The notes under the pieces are model-generated. The model worked only from the letters and a program-made list of their open reading frames with translations. It had not been told where the DNA came from and ran no database searches. The position numbers were made by a program, and so were the translations under genes. A DNA stretch of 64,000 nt from Pseudomonadota bacterium (lineage in GTDB: Bacteria > Myxococcota_A > Polyangia > Polyangiales > Polyangiaceae): assembly GCA_023428245.1 (NCBI GenBank), contig JAEYYX010000038.1, forward strand, positions 48,011 through 112,010, read 5' to 3'. Of this stretch, positions 8,321 through 17,674 are shown one piece after another (the stretch's first letter is position 1; each line of letters starts with the position of its first letter).

Positions 8321-9166
8321 TCAAAACCCCGCCCGCTTTTTGTAGCCGTCGATGTTGCTCGCGCTGTCCGCCTCGAGAGCGACCACGGTGTCGCCGTCGG
8401 GGAAGATGAGCATGGTCCGGTCGGGCGTCTTGCACTCGAGCCCCACAAAATCATCGAGGCCCAAACTTTGCCCGATGAGGCGCGCCAAACGCGCTGAATA
8501 AGCCGCGACGTCTGAGAGGTCTCCCACCTCACCCAAGGTACTGACTGTCTGTCCTTCTTCGTCGATGCGCACTGCCCGCAGGAGGCCATAGCGACCCGCG
8601 TCGTTGTCCGATGCTCCCAAGCCATCCTCCATTCGCTTCGTCTCGACCCTTTGCTCACTGGGCGCTCGCGAGGGTCGAGGGGGAGCCGCACGTATGCCCG
8701 GTGATCGCGCCGACTCTTTGACGAGGTGCTTCGAGGCGATGGTCTCTCCTGAGTCAGGCACACTTTCGCGGCGGGATTCGTCGCTGCGACGCATGGCTTC
8801 AATCAGAAGCATCTGCCAGCCCGTGTGAATCGTCGGGCGCAACGGCCAAGGACGTTCCACACTCACAAACGTCCCATCCTTCCAAGACATCATCTCGAAC
8901 ACCGCGTCCTCGCCGAAGGCTCGACCTGAGGAGGCGTGAACAACGTTGCCTTGATCAAAGAACAGATAGCCGATTTTTACGCCAGACGAGACGCAGATGA
9001 CCTGCCTCGCACCGCGCAAGCACTCCATCTGGATCAGATCTCCGAGTGACGCGCCCTGCAGGCGGGCGACGAATCCTCGAGATGGGCTTTCATCACTATT
9101 TTCAACTCGTGGTGCCGGGGGCGTCATTTGGGGAGCAATCCAATCATCCTCATTCCCTGTTCTCAT
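8321..9166 (-). CDS. DUF4388 (PATAN-like) domain protein
   Basis: The 281-residue protein has an N-terminal DUF4388 region (about residues 35-125): LQGASLGDLIQMECL, then GYLFFDQGNVVHASSGRAFGEDAVFEMMSWKDG. This domain is common in Deltaproteobacterial and Myxococcota signalling proteins, often beside Roadblock domains or response regulators. A variable linker is followed by a C-terminal segment of about 90 residues (YGLLRAVRIDEEG..., FVGLECKTPDRTMLIFPDGD) that could itself be a second Roadblock-like fold. I chose ATG at 9166, because the open frame upstream to 9244 looks non-coding. It is the first gene of a likely two-gene operon with the Roadblock protein. Confidence 0.75.
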   Translation of the reverse strand: MRTGNEDDWIAPQMTPPAPRVENSDESPSRGFVARLQGASLGDLIQMECLRGARQVICVSSGVKIGYLFFDQGNVVHASSGRAFGEDAVFEMMSWKDGTFVSVERPWPLRPTIHTGWQMLLIEAMRRSDESRRESVPDSGETIASKHLVKESARSPGIRAAPPRPSRAPSEQRVETKRMEDGLGASDNDAGRYGLLRAVRIDEEGQTVSTLGEVGDLSDVAAYSARLARLIGQSLGLDDFVGLECKTPDRTMLIFPDGDTVVALEADSASNIDGYKKRAGF

Positions 9167-9311
9167 CGTACGATCCACTCGGCGGAATCTCGGTAAAATT
9201 AGGGTTTCGAAGAGCACAGAGGCGCGACATGGACCTGTTACCAAGCCGAAACAAAGCTCGCGCGAACCTTAACAGGTCGTGCCTTCAACAACTTACATTG
9301 TGATGCTTTGT

Positions 9312-9317
9312 GGAGGG
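9312..9317 (+). promoter_or_regulatory. Ribosome binding site of the ammonium transporter gene
   Basis: GGAGGG lies eight bases before the ATG at 9326. It decides that start over the TTG at 9308, which would place the site inside the gene. Confidence 0.75.
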
Positions 9318-9325
9318 AGCGCCCA

Positions 9326-10753
9326 ATGAGACGCTCTCGAATTTTTCTCACCATCTGCGTCGCTTTGGCCTGTTTTGCCGTCGCCAGTCAGGCCTTAGGG
9401 GCTGAAGGCACACAAGCGCCGCTTTCCTGGGAGGAGTACCGAGATCACCTCGGGCTGCGCTCCATCGCTGACGTCGAAGCGAGTCCTGTGGGGAAAGAGG
9501 GGGGATTTGCGGTCGACGCAGCCTGGACCCTCTTCGCCGCCATCTTGGTCTTCTGGATGCAGGCGGGCTTCGCATTGCTCGAGACCGGGTTCACCCGCGC
9601 GAAGAACGCGGTGAACATCCTGATGAAGAACCTGCTCGACTTCAGCGTCGGCTCGATCGCCTATTGGTTGATCGGGTTCGGCCTCATGTTCGGAGCGACC
9701 AACGGCTTCTGTGGCCAGACTGGCTTCATGCTCTCCGGGCATGAGAACGAAACCTGGTCCTACACGTTCCTGATTTTCCAGACAGTATTCGCTGGTACCA
9801 GCGCGACCATCGTCTCAGGCGCGGTTGCGGAACGCACGAAGTTCGTCTCCTACATCCTCTATAGCCTGCTCATCACCGCCCTGATCTACCCGATCTTCGG
9901 CAGCTGGGCTTGGGGCAGCGCGGTTGACGGGAACGGTTGGCTCGAAGCGCCTTCGGGCGGGGTCTTGGATCGTCTTGGTCTTCCCGGGTTCATCGACTTC
10001 GCAGGCTCAACCGTTGTCCACTCCGTGGGCGCTTGGGTGGGCCTGGCTGGTGTGCTGTTCCTCGGACCGCGTCTCGGAAAGTACGGTGAAGACAGCAAGC
10101 CGCTTCGAGGTCATTCGATGAGCCTCGCGACACTTGGTGTGTTCATCCTTTGGATGGGCTGGTTCGGGTTCAACTGCGGAAGCACCACGAGCGTCGCGGG
10201 AGGACTTGGTCCCTACGATGGTTCAGGCAAGTCCATCGGCTTCATCGCCGTCACGACGAATCTCGGCGCGGCCTCCGGTGCCCTAGCCGCGATGATCACT
10301 GTCTGGATCCGCACGGGAAAACCCGAAATTGGCATGACCTTGAACGGAGTTCTTGCCGGTCTGGTCTCCATCACCGCGGGCTGTTCGCTCGTCTCTCCTG
10401 CTTCTGCGGTTGTGATCGGCGCCATAGGCGGCGTCCTCGTGGTCTTCGCCGTCGATTTCTTCGAGCGACTCGAGCTCGACGACCCAGTCGGCGCCCTCAG
10501 CGTGCACGGCGTCTGCGGCGTCTGGGGAACCATCGCGGTCGCGCTCTTCCACCACGAAGGGTTCCGCCCCGCCCAGCTCGCCACCCAGCTCATCGGCGTC
10601 ATCTCGGCCTTCGTTTGGGCCTTTGCGGGCGGAGCGCTCATCTTCTGGCTCCTCAAAGTCACCGTCGGTCTCCGCGTCGATGCCAACGACGAACTCGATG
10701 GACTCGACCTCAGCGAGCATGGCGGCGAGGCCTATCCGCGCGAAGACTTCTGA
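9326..10753 (+). CDS. amt: Ammonium transporter, Amt family
   Basis: The 475-residue protein has a cleavable N-terminal signal peptide (to about ALGAEG), a short periplasmic segment, then about eleven transmembrane helices. Signature stretches include WMQAGFALLETGFTRAKNAVNILMKN (split), GFGLMFG, DFAGSTVVHSVGAWVGLAG with the first pore His, and LSVHGVCGVWGTIAVALF with the second pore His. It conducts ammonium across the inner membrane. No glnK/PII gene follows, unlike many amtB loci. It ends convergently with the first efflux operon, 62 bases away. Confidence 0.95.
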   Translation: MRRSRIFLTICVALACFAVASQALGAEGTQAPLSWEEYRDHLGLRSIADVEASPVGKEGGFAVDAAWTLFAAILVFWMQAGFALLETGFTRAKNAVNILMKNLLDFSVGSIAYWLIGFGLMFGATNGFCGQTGFMLSGHENETWSYTFLIFQTVFAGTSATIVSGAVAERTKFVSYILYSLLITALIYPIFGSWAWGSAVDGNGWLEAPSGGVLDRLGLPGFIDFAGSTVVHSVGAWVGLAGVLFLGPRLGKYGEDSKPLRGHSMSLATLGVFILWMGWFGFNCGSTTSVAGGLGPYDGSGKSIGFIAVTTNLGAASGALAAMITVWIRTGKPEIGMTLNGVLAGLVSITAGCSLVSPASAVVIGAIGGVLVVFAVDFFERLELDDPVGALSVHGVCGVWGTIAVALFHHEGFRPAQLATQLIGVISAFVWAFAGGALIFWLLKVTVGLRVDANDELDGLDLSEHGGEAYPREDF

Positions 10754-10776
10754 GAAGTCGACGATTCCCGGGGCGC

Positions 10777-10803
10777 GGCCTCTCGCTTTCACGCGAGCGG
10801 GCC
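10777..10803. terminator. Possible hairpin between convergent amt and efflux genes
   Basis: CTCGC and GCGAG (10782-10786 with 10793-10797) pair around a six-base loop, extended by GGCC arms across a small internal loop. It lies between two convergent stops, where a shared terminator is expected. No T-tract follows on either strand, so confidence is low. Confidence 0.3.
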
Positions 10804-10815
10804 CACTTTCCCATT

Positions 10816-12258
10816 TCACTTCCGGACGCGCCAGCCGCCGCCTAGGGCCTGGTATAGGCTCACCATCGTCAGGAGCTGGCGCTTCTTGGTCTCGATGAGC
10901 TCGAGCTCCGCGTCAAGCGCATCTCGCCGCGTCATAAGCACCTCCATGTAGTCCGCGCGCGCCGACTGGAAGAGCACGTTCGAGATTTCGACGGACTCTG
11001 TCAGCTTCTCCACCTGCTCGGCCTCGAGTTCGTAGCTCTTCTTGAGGTTCTCCATGCGCCCGAGCTGATTGATCACATCCGTAAACGCCTGAAGGACCGT
11101 CTTCTCGTATTGGTAGACGGCCTTGAGCTGCTCCGCGTTCGCTGTGCGGTACTCGGCGGCAATTCCTGCCCGGTTGAGCAGCGGGGCGCTCAGATTCCCG
11201 GCGAGGCTATAGATCAGCGAATCGGGAGTCGCGACTAAGTGCTGAGCGTTAAACGACCGGTAGCCAACTTCCGCATCGAGACTGAGCGATGGATAGAAAT
11301 TCGCTTTGGCTACCCGCACGTCGAGCTTGGCTGCTTCGAGTTCCAGCTCGGCCTGGCGCACGTCCGGGCGATTCTGGAGCAGATCTGCGGGCAGGCCTGC
11401 GCTCAAAGCCTCAGGCAGCGGGCTACTGAGGCGAGCGGCGTCACGAGCAACTTTCGTCGGAAAGCGGCCAACGAGGAAGTTGATGCGACTTTCGAGCTGC
11501 ACTCTTTCCTGCTCCAGCTCGTAACGCCGGCTCTTGTTCTTGAGCACCTCGGCCTCGAAGCGCTGCACCGCGAGCTCGGTCACCCGAGCCGCAAGCTTCT
11601 CGAGCCGAACCACCTCAAGTGCGTCAGCCTGCAGGTGGATGTTCTTGTCGAGAACCTCAAGCTCTCCATCAATCGCGATCAGCTCGTAATAAGAGCGAGC
11701 GAGCTCTGCGACGAGCTCCGTGATCAGGAAGTTCCGCCCTTCGATGCGCGCGAGGTAACGAAGCTGCGCGGCATCCGTCGCATTCCTGAGCTTCTTCCAG
11801 ACGTCGATCTCCCAGGAACCCGCGAGGCCGAACTTGAAGTCTCCGAGATTCTCCGGGAGTTCGTGTGCCTCGTCGCTCACGCCCTGACTCGTGTTTTTCC
11901 CGACGCGCTCCACCCCCGCGCCGGCCCGAGCGTTGAGCTTGGGCAGGTACTCGCCCTTCCTCGCCTGGACCTCAGCGCGGGCGATCACGATCTCCTGGAG
12001 GCGAATATTCAGCTCCTGATTGTTCGCGAGGGCCGCTTCAATGAGAGCGCGCAGCTCTGGCTCGGCGAAAAACTCCTCCCAGCTCCGCTGACTGATGTTC
12101 TCTCCCGAGCGCGTCTGTGTTCCTTCTGACGCCGCGAACTGGCTCGGAACATCCTTCTTTACCTCCCGCGGCGGATTGTCCTTCAGCGAAGGGAGACATC
12201 CACTCAAGACCAGGCTGAAAAGGACGCCTCCGAACGCGACGTGCCTTTTAGCTCTCAT
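10816..12258 (-). CDS. RND outer-membrane efflux lipoprotein, NodT family
   Basis: The 480-residue protein forms the outer-membrane channel of a tripartite efflux pump. ATG at 12258 gives a signal peptide ending in the lipobox VLSGC, so the protein is lipid-anchored as in OprM/NodT. Two outer-membrane-efflux repeats follow, including a long coiled segment (LIEAALANNQELNIRLQEI), the mid-protein LSSPLPEALSAGLPADLLQNRPDVRQAELELEAA (split) typical of NodT, and a second helical hairpin near the C-terminus. The start overlaps the end of the pump gene by 11 bases, indicating translational coupling. It is the last gene of the adaptor-pump-channel operon. Confidence 0.92.
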   Translation of the reverse strand: MRAKRHVAFGGVLFSLVLSGCLPSLKDNPPREVKKDVPSQFAASEGTQTRSGENISQRSWEEFFAEPELRALIEAALANNQELNIRLQEIVIARAEVQARKGEYLPKLNARAGAGVERVGKNTSQGVSDEAHELPENLGDFKFGLAGSWEIDVWKKLRNATDAAQLRYLARIEGRNFLITELVAELARSYYELIAIDGELEVLDKNIHLQADALEVVRLEKLAARVTELAVQRFEAEVLKNKSRRYELEQERVQLESRINFLVGRFPTKVARDAARLSSPLPEALSAGLPADLLQNRPDVRQAELELEAAKLDVRVAKANFYPSLSLDAEVGYRSFNAQHLVATPDSLIYSLAGNLSAPLLNRAGIAAEYRTANAEQLKAVYQYEKTVLQAFTDVINQLGRMENLKKSYELEAEQVEKLTESVEISNVLFQSARADYMEVLMTRRDALDAELELIETKKRQLLTMVSLYQALGGGWRVRK

Positions 12259-15200
12259 GAACCATCTCCTCCGTAAGGGGCTCGTCCCGCTCATCACGAA
12301 TCAAGCTCTTGCCATCGGCGAGCGAGCCGAAGATGTAATAAAGCCCCGGCACGATCAAAACACCGAAAACCGTCCCGAACAGCATCCCCCCAAGCGCGGA
12401 AGCGCCGATGGTGCGATTGCCGATTGCACCGGGACCGGTGGCTCGCACGAGCGGAATCAGGCCCGCAATGAACGCAAACGAGGTCATGAGGATCGGGCGG
12501 AAGCGCACCTTCGCCCCCTCAATCGCCGCCTGCGCGAGGTTCGAGCCCTGTCTGCGTTTCTGCACCGCGAACTCCACGATGAGGACCGCGTTCTTCCCGA
12601 GCAAGCCGACCAACATGACAAGACCGACTTGCGCGTAAATGTCATTGGCGAGTCCCATCCCCTTGAGGAGCAAGAGCGATCCAAACACTCCAGGTGGCAA
12701 CGAGAGCACCACGGCGAACGGGATGATGAAACTTTCGTATTGGGCGGCGAGCACCAAGTACACGAACGCAAGCACGATCAGGAAGATGAACAGAGCTTCG
12801 TTCTTTCTCTGCGCTTCATCGAAGGACAACCCTTCCCAAGCGATGTCGTAGCCGCGAGGCAGCGTTTCCGCCGCGACCTCTTTGACCGCCGCGAGCGCGT
12901 CACCGCTCGTAAAGCCCAGCGTCGGGCCGCCGCGAATCGCCGCCGAATTGTAGAGGTTGTAACGAGTGATTTCGTTTGGCCCCTGAGTCTTCTTCAACGT
13001 CATGAACGCCGAATAGGGGACCATCTCGCCGCGATCGTTCTTCACATAGAGGTTCAAGATGTCCGAAGGCAGCCTGCGGAACTCTGGAGCCGCCTGTGTG
13101 TAGACCTTGAAGAAATTCTGGAACCGAATGAACCCCTGCTCGTAAGTGCTTCCGATCAGAATATCGAGGTTGTCCATTGCGGTCTTGATGGAGACTCCCT
13201 TTTGCATCGCGAGCTCGTTATCGATGACGAGCTCGTACTGAGGGTAGTTTGCCGCAAAGAACGTAAAGAGTCCTGTGAGTTCCTTGCGCTTGCGCAAGTT
13301 GTCCATGAACTCCTGATTGATTCGATCGAACTCCTGATAGTCGGTGCTGTTTGTCTTATCGAGCAAGCGCAACGCGAAACCGCTCGCAGCCCCGTAGCCG
13401 GGCACCGCTGGCGGCTCAAAAAACTCGACGATGGCCCCGATATCCTTCGACCTCTCTTCGAGCTCTTCGATGATCTGGGTCGCCGAGTGTTTTCTCTCAC
13501 TCCAGCTCTTGAGGTTGATCAAACACGTGCCCGCGTTCGACCCGCGGCCCTCCGTGAGCACCTCGTAACCGGCCAAGGAGGACACGGACTCAATACCCTC
13601 GACCTCCTCGGCGATCGCCTGGAGCTCTCGCGAGACAGCGTTGGTTTGCTCCAGCGTGGAGCCGGGCGGGGTCTGAATGATCGCGTAGATCATTCCCTGG
13701 TCCTCGTTCGGCACGAACCCTGCGGGCAGGATCTCATTGACCTGGAGAATCCCGAGACAGAACGCGATCAAGAGCCCGAACGTGACGCTCCGTCTCGTCA
13801 CGATCCGTTCGAGCGCCTTCACGTAAGCTCCCGTCCCGCGTTCAAATACCCTGTTGAACGCCGAAAGCAGGACCTGAATCGGGGTGCGCCGCTTGGGTCT
13901 GCCGTGGTCGTTCTTCAAGATCATCGCACACAAGACGGGAGTGAGCGTCAGCGCAACGACGCCAGACAGCACGATTGACGAAGCCATCGTGATCGCAAAC
14001 TGCCGGTAGAAGATACCTACCGGGCCGGTCATGAACGCGACAGGCACGAAGACCGCCGTCATCAAGAGCGTGATCGCGACTACCGCCCCGCTGATCTCCC
14101 CCATCACGCTCTTGACGGCTTGGTAGGGGGAAAGATGCTCCTCGGCCATCTTCGCGTGCACCGCCTCGACGACGACGATCGCGTCATCCACGACCACGCC
14201 GATCGAGAGAACCAGCGCGAACAGCGTGATGAGGTTGATCGAGATCCCGAAAACTTGCATGAAGATGAAGGAGCCCACGAGCGAAACGGGCACTGCTAGC
14301 GTCGGGATCAGCGTCGAACGGACGTCACCCAGGAAAAGGAACACGACCAGGGCCACGAGCGCGAAGGCTTCGCCCAAGGTGTGGACGACCTTTTCGATCG
14401 ACGCGTCGAGGAACGATGAGACGTCGTAGCTGATCTGGTAATCCATCCCTGCGGGGAACGTTGTCGCTTTGAGCTCCTCAAGCTTCTCTTTGACGTTCAC
14501 AATGACCTCGCTAGCGTTGCTGCCGTAGGTCTGCTTGAGAACGATCGCCGCCGAGGGGTGTCCGTCCAAGTTCGAGTAAATATCGAAGAACTCGCTCCCG
14601 AGCTCCACCTGCGCCACGTCCTTCAGCCGGAGCATTTGGCCGTCGGGGTTGGCCCGAATGATGATGTTTTCGTACTGCTCCGGCTGGTTGTAGCGGCCTT
14701 CGTAGACGAGCACGTATTCGAGGGCTTGCGCCTGTTTACCGGAGGCCTGCCCGATGCGCCCGGGACGTCCGATCACGCTCTGCTCCGAGATGGCGTCCAT
14801 GACCTCCTCGGTCGACACGCTGTACGCCCGCATCCGATCGGGATTGAGCCAAACGCGCATCGCGTACTGGCGCGAGCCTAAGATGCGCGTTTGAGCGATG
14901 CCTTTGATGCGACCAAGCTCCGGCAGCATGTGCACGTTCGCGAAGTTATAGAGAAACTTCTGATCGGCACTCTTCTCCGTGCTGTACAGATTCACATACA
15001 TGAGCATGCTCGGCTGTACGAAGTTCACGACGACACCCTCGAGCTGCACGAGCGGAGGGAGACGGCTCATGACCTGATCGACGCGGTTCTTCACGTTGAC
15101 CATCGCCTGGTTTGGATCGGTGCCGAGCTCGAAAATGACCTGTATGGTCGCTTCTCCGGCGCTGGTTGCGTCGGAGATGATGTAGCTCATCCCTTGTACG

Positions 15201-15412
15201 CCGTTGATGGCGCGCTCGAGCGTGATGAGCGAGGACTGGACAAGGACGTCCGCGCTCGCCCCCGGAAAATCGACGGTCACGATCACGCGCGGCGGCGAGA
15301 TTTCAGGGAACTGCGAGATCGGGCGCGACCGCATGGAGAGCAGCCCGACAAACACAACGACGGCCGATAGCACCATGGCGAGGACCGGCCGATGAATGAA
15401 TCTACCGGTCAC
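12248..15412 (-). CDS. RND efflux pump, inner-membrane transporter (HAE1/AcrB type)
   Basis: The 1054-residue length and architecture match hydrophobe/amphiphile RND pumps: N-terminal helix (MTGRFIHRPVLAMVLSAVVV), two large periplasmic loops, and twelve helices in two repeats. The proton-relay Asp pair is visible in GVVVDDAIVVVEAVHAKM, and the second-half motif VGLLGKNAVLIVEFA is present. It exports drugs or lipophilic compounds by proton antiport together with the adaptor encoded upstream and the NodT-type channel downstream. The gap to the adaptor gene is 70 bases. No regulator gene adjoins this operon. Substrates cannot be inferred. Confidence 0.95.
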   Translation of the reverse strand: MTGRFIHRPVLAMVLSAVVVFVGLLSMRSRPISQFPEISPPRVIVTVDFPGASADVLVQSSLITLERAINGVQGMSYIISDATSAGEATIQVIFELGTDPNQAMVNVKNRVDQVMSRLPPLVQLEGVVVNFVQPSMLMYVNLYSTEKSADQKFLYNFANVHMLPELGRIKGIAQTRILGSRQYAMRVWLNPDRMRAYSVSTEEVMDAISEQSVIGRPGRIGQASGKQAQALEYVLVYEGRYNQPEQYENIIIRANPDGQMLRLKDVAQVELGSEFFDIYSNLDGHPSAAIVLKQTYGSNASEVIVNVKEKLEELKATTFPAGMDYQISYDVSSFLDASIEKVVHTLGEAFALVALVVFLFLGDVRSTLIPTLAVPVSLVGSFIFMQVFGISINLITLFALVLSIGVVVDDAIVVVEAVHAKMAEEHLSPYQAVKSVMGEISGAVVAITLLMTAVFVPVAFMTGPVGIFYRQFAITMASSIVLSGVVALTLTPVLCAMILKNDHGRPKRRTPIQVLLSAFNRVFERGTGAYVKALERIVTRRSVTFGLLIAFCLGILQVNEILPAGFVPNEDQGMIYAIIQTPPGSTLEQTNAVSRELQAIAEEVEGIESVSSLAGYEVLTEGRGSNAGTCLINLKSWSERKHSATQIIEELEERSKDIGAIVEFFEPPAVPGYGAASGFALRLLDKTNSTDYQEFDRINQEFMDNLRKRKELTGLFTFFAANYPQYELVIDNELAMQKGVSIKTAMDNLDILIGSTYEQGFIRFQNFFKVYTQAAPEFRRLPSDILNLYVKNDRGEMVPYSAFMTLKKTQGPNEITRYNLYNSAAIRGGPTLGFTSGDALAAVKEVAAETLPRGYDIAWEGLSFDEAQRKNEALFIFLIVLAFVYLVLAAQYESFIIPFAVVLSLPPGVFGSLLLLKGMGLANDIYAQVGLVMLVGLLGKNAVLIVEFAVQKRRQGSNLAQAAIEGAKVRFRPILMTSFAFIAGLIPLVRATGPGAIGNRTIGASALGGMLFGTVFGVLIVPGLYYIFGSLADGKSLIRDERDEPLTEEMVHES

Positions 15413-15482
15413 GATTTCACCTCAGGCGCGTTCACTTTGGGCTGTGCAGTCGAGCGGCCCTTCCCAGACTCTGTTGGTGAGG

Positions 15483-16559
15483 TCATTCTGCCGGGACCTC
15501 CAGCTGAGCGTGGACCTCAGCGGGCGCCTTGAACTCCGCGTGAATGAGGCTCCCGTCACGAACCTTCCTGAGACCGTCGACAAGGACGCGCTCGTTCTCC
15601 TCGAGTCCGCTCGCAACGGCGTAGAGCTGCGGTAACTCCGCAGCGACGGTGATCGGGCGGGAGTGGACGACGTTCTGCTCGTCGACGACGAAGACGAACT
15701 TCTTGTCCAGGACCTCAAAGGTCGCCTTTTGAGGGATGAGCAGCGCATTGTGCAGCGGTACGCTCATGACAACCTTTCCCGTCTCGCCATGGCGGAGCAG
15801 GCCACTCGGGTTCGGAAAGGTGGCGCGGAATGCGATATTGCCGGTCTCGCTGTTGAAGTCGGCTTCGATTGTCTCGACTTTTCCGGGGTGCTCGAAGAGC
15901 TCTCCGCTGGCCATCAACAGGCGCACAAAGGTCGCTTCGTCGCTCGGGGGTCTCGACTTGTAGGATAGGTACTCGGCCTCAGAGACATTGAAATAGACCC
16001 AGACGGTTCGATTGTCCGACAGGGTCGTCAGGAGATCGCCCTCGTCGACCAAGCTCCCGAGGCGGACGTGAAACCTGCCCATGATTCCCTCAAAGGGAGC
16101 CCGGATTTCGGTCAACCCCTTGTGCGTCGCGGCGAGGACGAGCTCGGCGCGGGCTTTATTGACGTGCGCCTGAGAGAGGGCAAGCTCATTCGGCGAGACG
16201 ACGTTCTTGTCTGCGAGGATCTTCGTGTTGTTGTATTCGAGCTCCCGCAGGTCAGCCTCGGCCTGGGCCTTTTGGACCTCAGCTTGATAGATGAGCGGCA
16301 TGATCTGAAACATCCGCTGCCCGCTTTTCACAGTCTGACCTTCGTCGACGAAGATCCCCTGGAGATAGCCGCGCTCGAGCGCCCGCATCTCGATGTGTTG
16401 GATGGCGCGGACCTGGCCGACGTACTCCCGCACGAGCTCGGTCGTCTTACGGAGGGGCGTGGTCACGAGGAGCGTGGGGGTCTCTTCGTGTTTCTTGTGT
16501 TCGTGTCGACAGCCAATCGCCGTGAGCAGACAAAGGGCAAGCAGGAGGAAACGGGGCAT
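15483..16559 (-). CDS. RND efflux periplasmic adaptor lipoprotein (MFP)
   Basis: The 358-residue protein links the pump to the outer-membrane channel. ATG at 16559 opens a signal peptide with lipobox LTAIGC followed by a His/Glu/Lys-rich segment. The order of domains is the MFP one: lipoyl half (GIFVDEGQTVKSGQRMFQI), helical hairpin (AEVQKAQAEADLRELEY), second lipoyl half (IRAPFEGIMGRFHVRLG), then beta-barrel (FRATFPNPSGLLRHGETGKV). It is the first gene of its operon. The longer open frame up to 16748 has no coding character. It resembles the AcrA/MexA group by architecture. Confidence 0.92.
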   Translation of the reverse strand: MPRFLLLALCLLTAIGCRHEHKKHEETPTLLVTTPLRKTTELVREYVGQVRAIQHIEMRALERGYLQGIFVDEGQTVKSGQRMFQIMPLIYQAEVQKAQAEADLRELEYNNTKILADKNVVSPNELALSQAHVNKARAELVLAATHKGLTEIRAPFEGIMGRFHVRLGSLVDEGDLLTTLSDNRTVWVYFNVSEAEYLSYKSRPPSDEATFVRLLMASGELFEHPGKVETIEADFNSETGNIAFRATFPNPSGLLRHGETGKVVMSVPLHNALLIPQKATFEVLDKKFVFVVDEQNVVHSRPITVAAELPQLYAVASGLEENERVLVDGLRKVRDGSLIHAEFKAPAEVHAQLEVPAE

Positions 16560-16884
16560 AGTCTTGAGTTGGAGGCGCAGTCTCGCGCAGGCAGGAGCGG
16601 GCACAGCCCAGCTCAGAGGGAGGTGACAAGGGTCAAAGCGGGAGCGCACTCCTCGCGCCAAGAACGCAAGTACGCTCGGATAGGGTGCTCGGACGCTCCT
16701 TTCGGGAGCCAGGTCCTTCGTAAGGAGAGCGGGCACCGGAGGATCCACACACCGGTACGTCAGGCCACCATGGGCGCATCCTCAGCGCTCGCGAGAGAGC
16801 CTCATGTCCGAGGCCAGTGCTTCACTCTCGCAAGTCAAACACCAGCGCCGGTCGCGCTTCGATGCAGCTCAGAGAAGCCTCAGC
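16560..16884. other. Gene-free stretch upstream of the first efflux operon
   Basis: I see no convincing gene here; the open frames are extensions or shadows. It must hold the promoter of the efflux operon. TTGACC on the minus strand (16631-16636) could be a -35 box, but I find no good -10 partner. Confidence 0.4.
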
Positions 16885-17307
16885 TCAGGCGCGTGGCGGG
16901 CCACGAGGGAGACCGAGGCGATGAAATCCGCTGCTCGCTCGGGCCACATAGGTGTCCCGGAGCACGACCTGACAGTCGCGTGAATAGGCGGGGATAAGGC
17001 GAAGCGCGACCCGTGGATCCGCACAGTCCGGTCCGGGATCCTTAAAGTCGGACTCGATCGCCTCGAGCTCGAACCCGTCGCTCTTGGCAGCTTCGACCAA
17101 GAAGTCCGTGCCAGCTTCCAGGGCACCCGGGGAGACCGAGGTGAGAATCCGCTCCGGGAGCGCTCCCCACTCGCCGGCCGCCTCCGAGCTCGCACCGCGC
17201 GAAGCCGACAGCAGGCCAAGCGCGATCACGAGGAATGCGGCGACTCGCAAGAGACCCAGCCACTTCGCGCCTATCTCGAGGAAACTCTGCGACTTCCCGG
17301 CAGCCAT
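16885..17307 (-). CDS. Hypothetical exported protein
   Basis: The frame from ATG at 17307 encodes about 140 residues: a polar start, a hydrophobic segment (LLRVAAFLVIALGLLSA) that could be a signal peptide or membrane anchor, and a C-terminal half with two or three cysteines (GPDCADPRVALRLIPAYSRDC). No family is recognised. An ATG at 17355 is an alternative start. The frame stays open to 17880, but that part lies antisense inside the hybrid kinase gene and is not believable as coding. It could still be a chance frame, since GC-rich DNA gives many. Confidence 0.4.
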   Translation of the reverse strand: MAAGKSQSFLEIGAKWLGLLRVAAFLVIALGLLSASRGASSEAAGEWGALPERILTSVSPGALEAGTDFLVEAAKSDGFELEAIESDFKDPGPDCADPRVALRLIPAYSRDCQVVLRDTYVARASSGFHRLGLPRGPPRA

Positions 17308-17674
17308 GCTCGACCGAGGGGTCGCAGGCGGGGGGTTCAGAGCGGGGACAAACATGGACTTACGTTCCAGGGGCCCTGGGGCTTTCCGCGTATAAAGCAA
17401 AAATGGAGCTTTGCGCAATGGCTTCAGGAAGCTTGGCCACGCATTCAGAGAGCTCCTCGGCCAAAACAAACGAGTAACGACAATGTTTCCGATGCTGTTT
17501 GCGCCGATCCATCCCCCTCGGCAAGCGAAGGCCCCTGAACAGAAATTCCGATCCAACGAGCGCGTGGGCACCGAAGGCACCTCCTCGAGCGAATGGTTGG
17601 TGATGATGCGAAGGCGTTCTGCTGTTGTTTCGTACGCCGCCCCCGCTCGGTAACCGGTCGCCTCGGCGGCCTGC
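17308..17674. other. Intergenic stretch between hypothetical gene and hybrid kinase
   Basis: There is no supportable gene. A short dyad with CCAGGG and CCCTGG arms around one base lies near 17372 and could be an operator or structural element for the minus-strand gene, but this is weak. The region is less GC-rich around 17395-17480 than its surroundings. Confidence 0.35.

Noticed and set aside
11239..12129. Plus-strand frame of 296 codons opposite the NodT-type channel gene
   Set aside because: It is antisense to a well-supported efflux protein and has no domain-like segment.
12095..13978. Long plus-strand open frame of 627 codons opposite the first RND pump
   Set aside because: It is antisense to a clear RND pump and shows biased Arg/Glu/His content typical of the reverse strand of GC-rich coding DNA.
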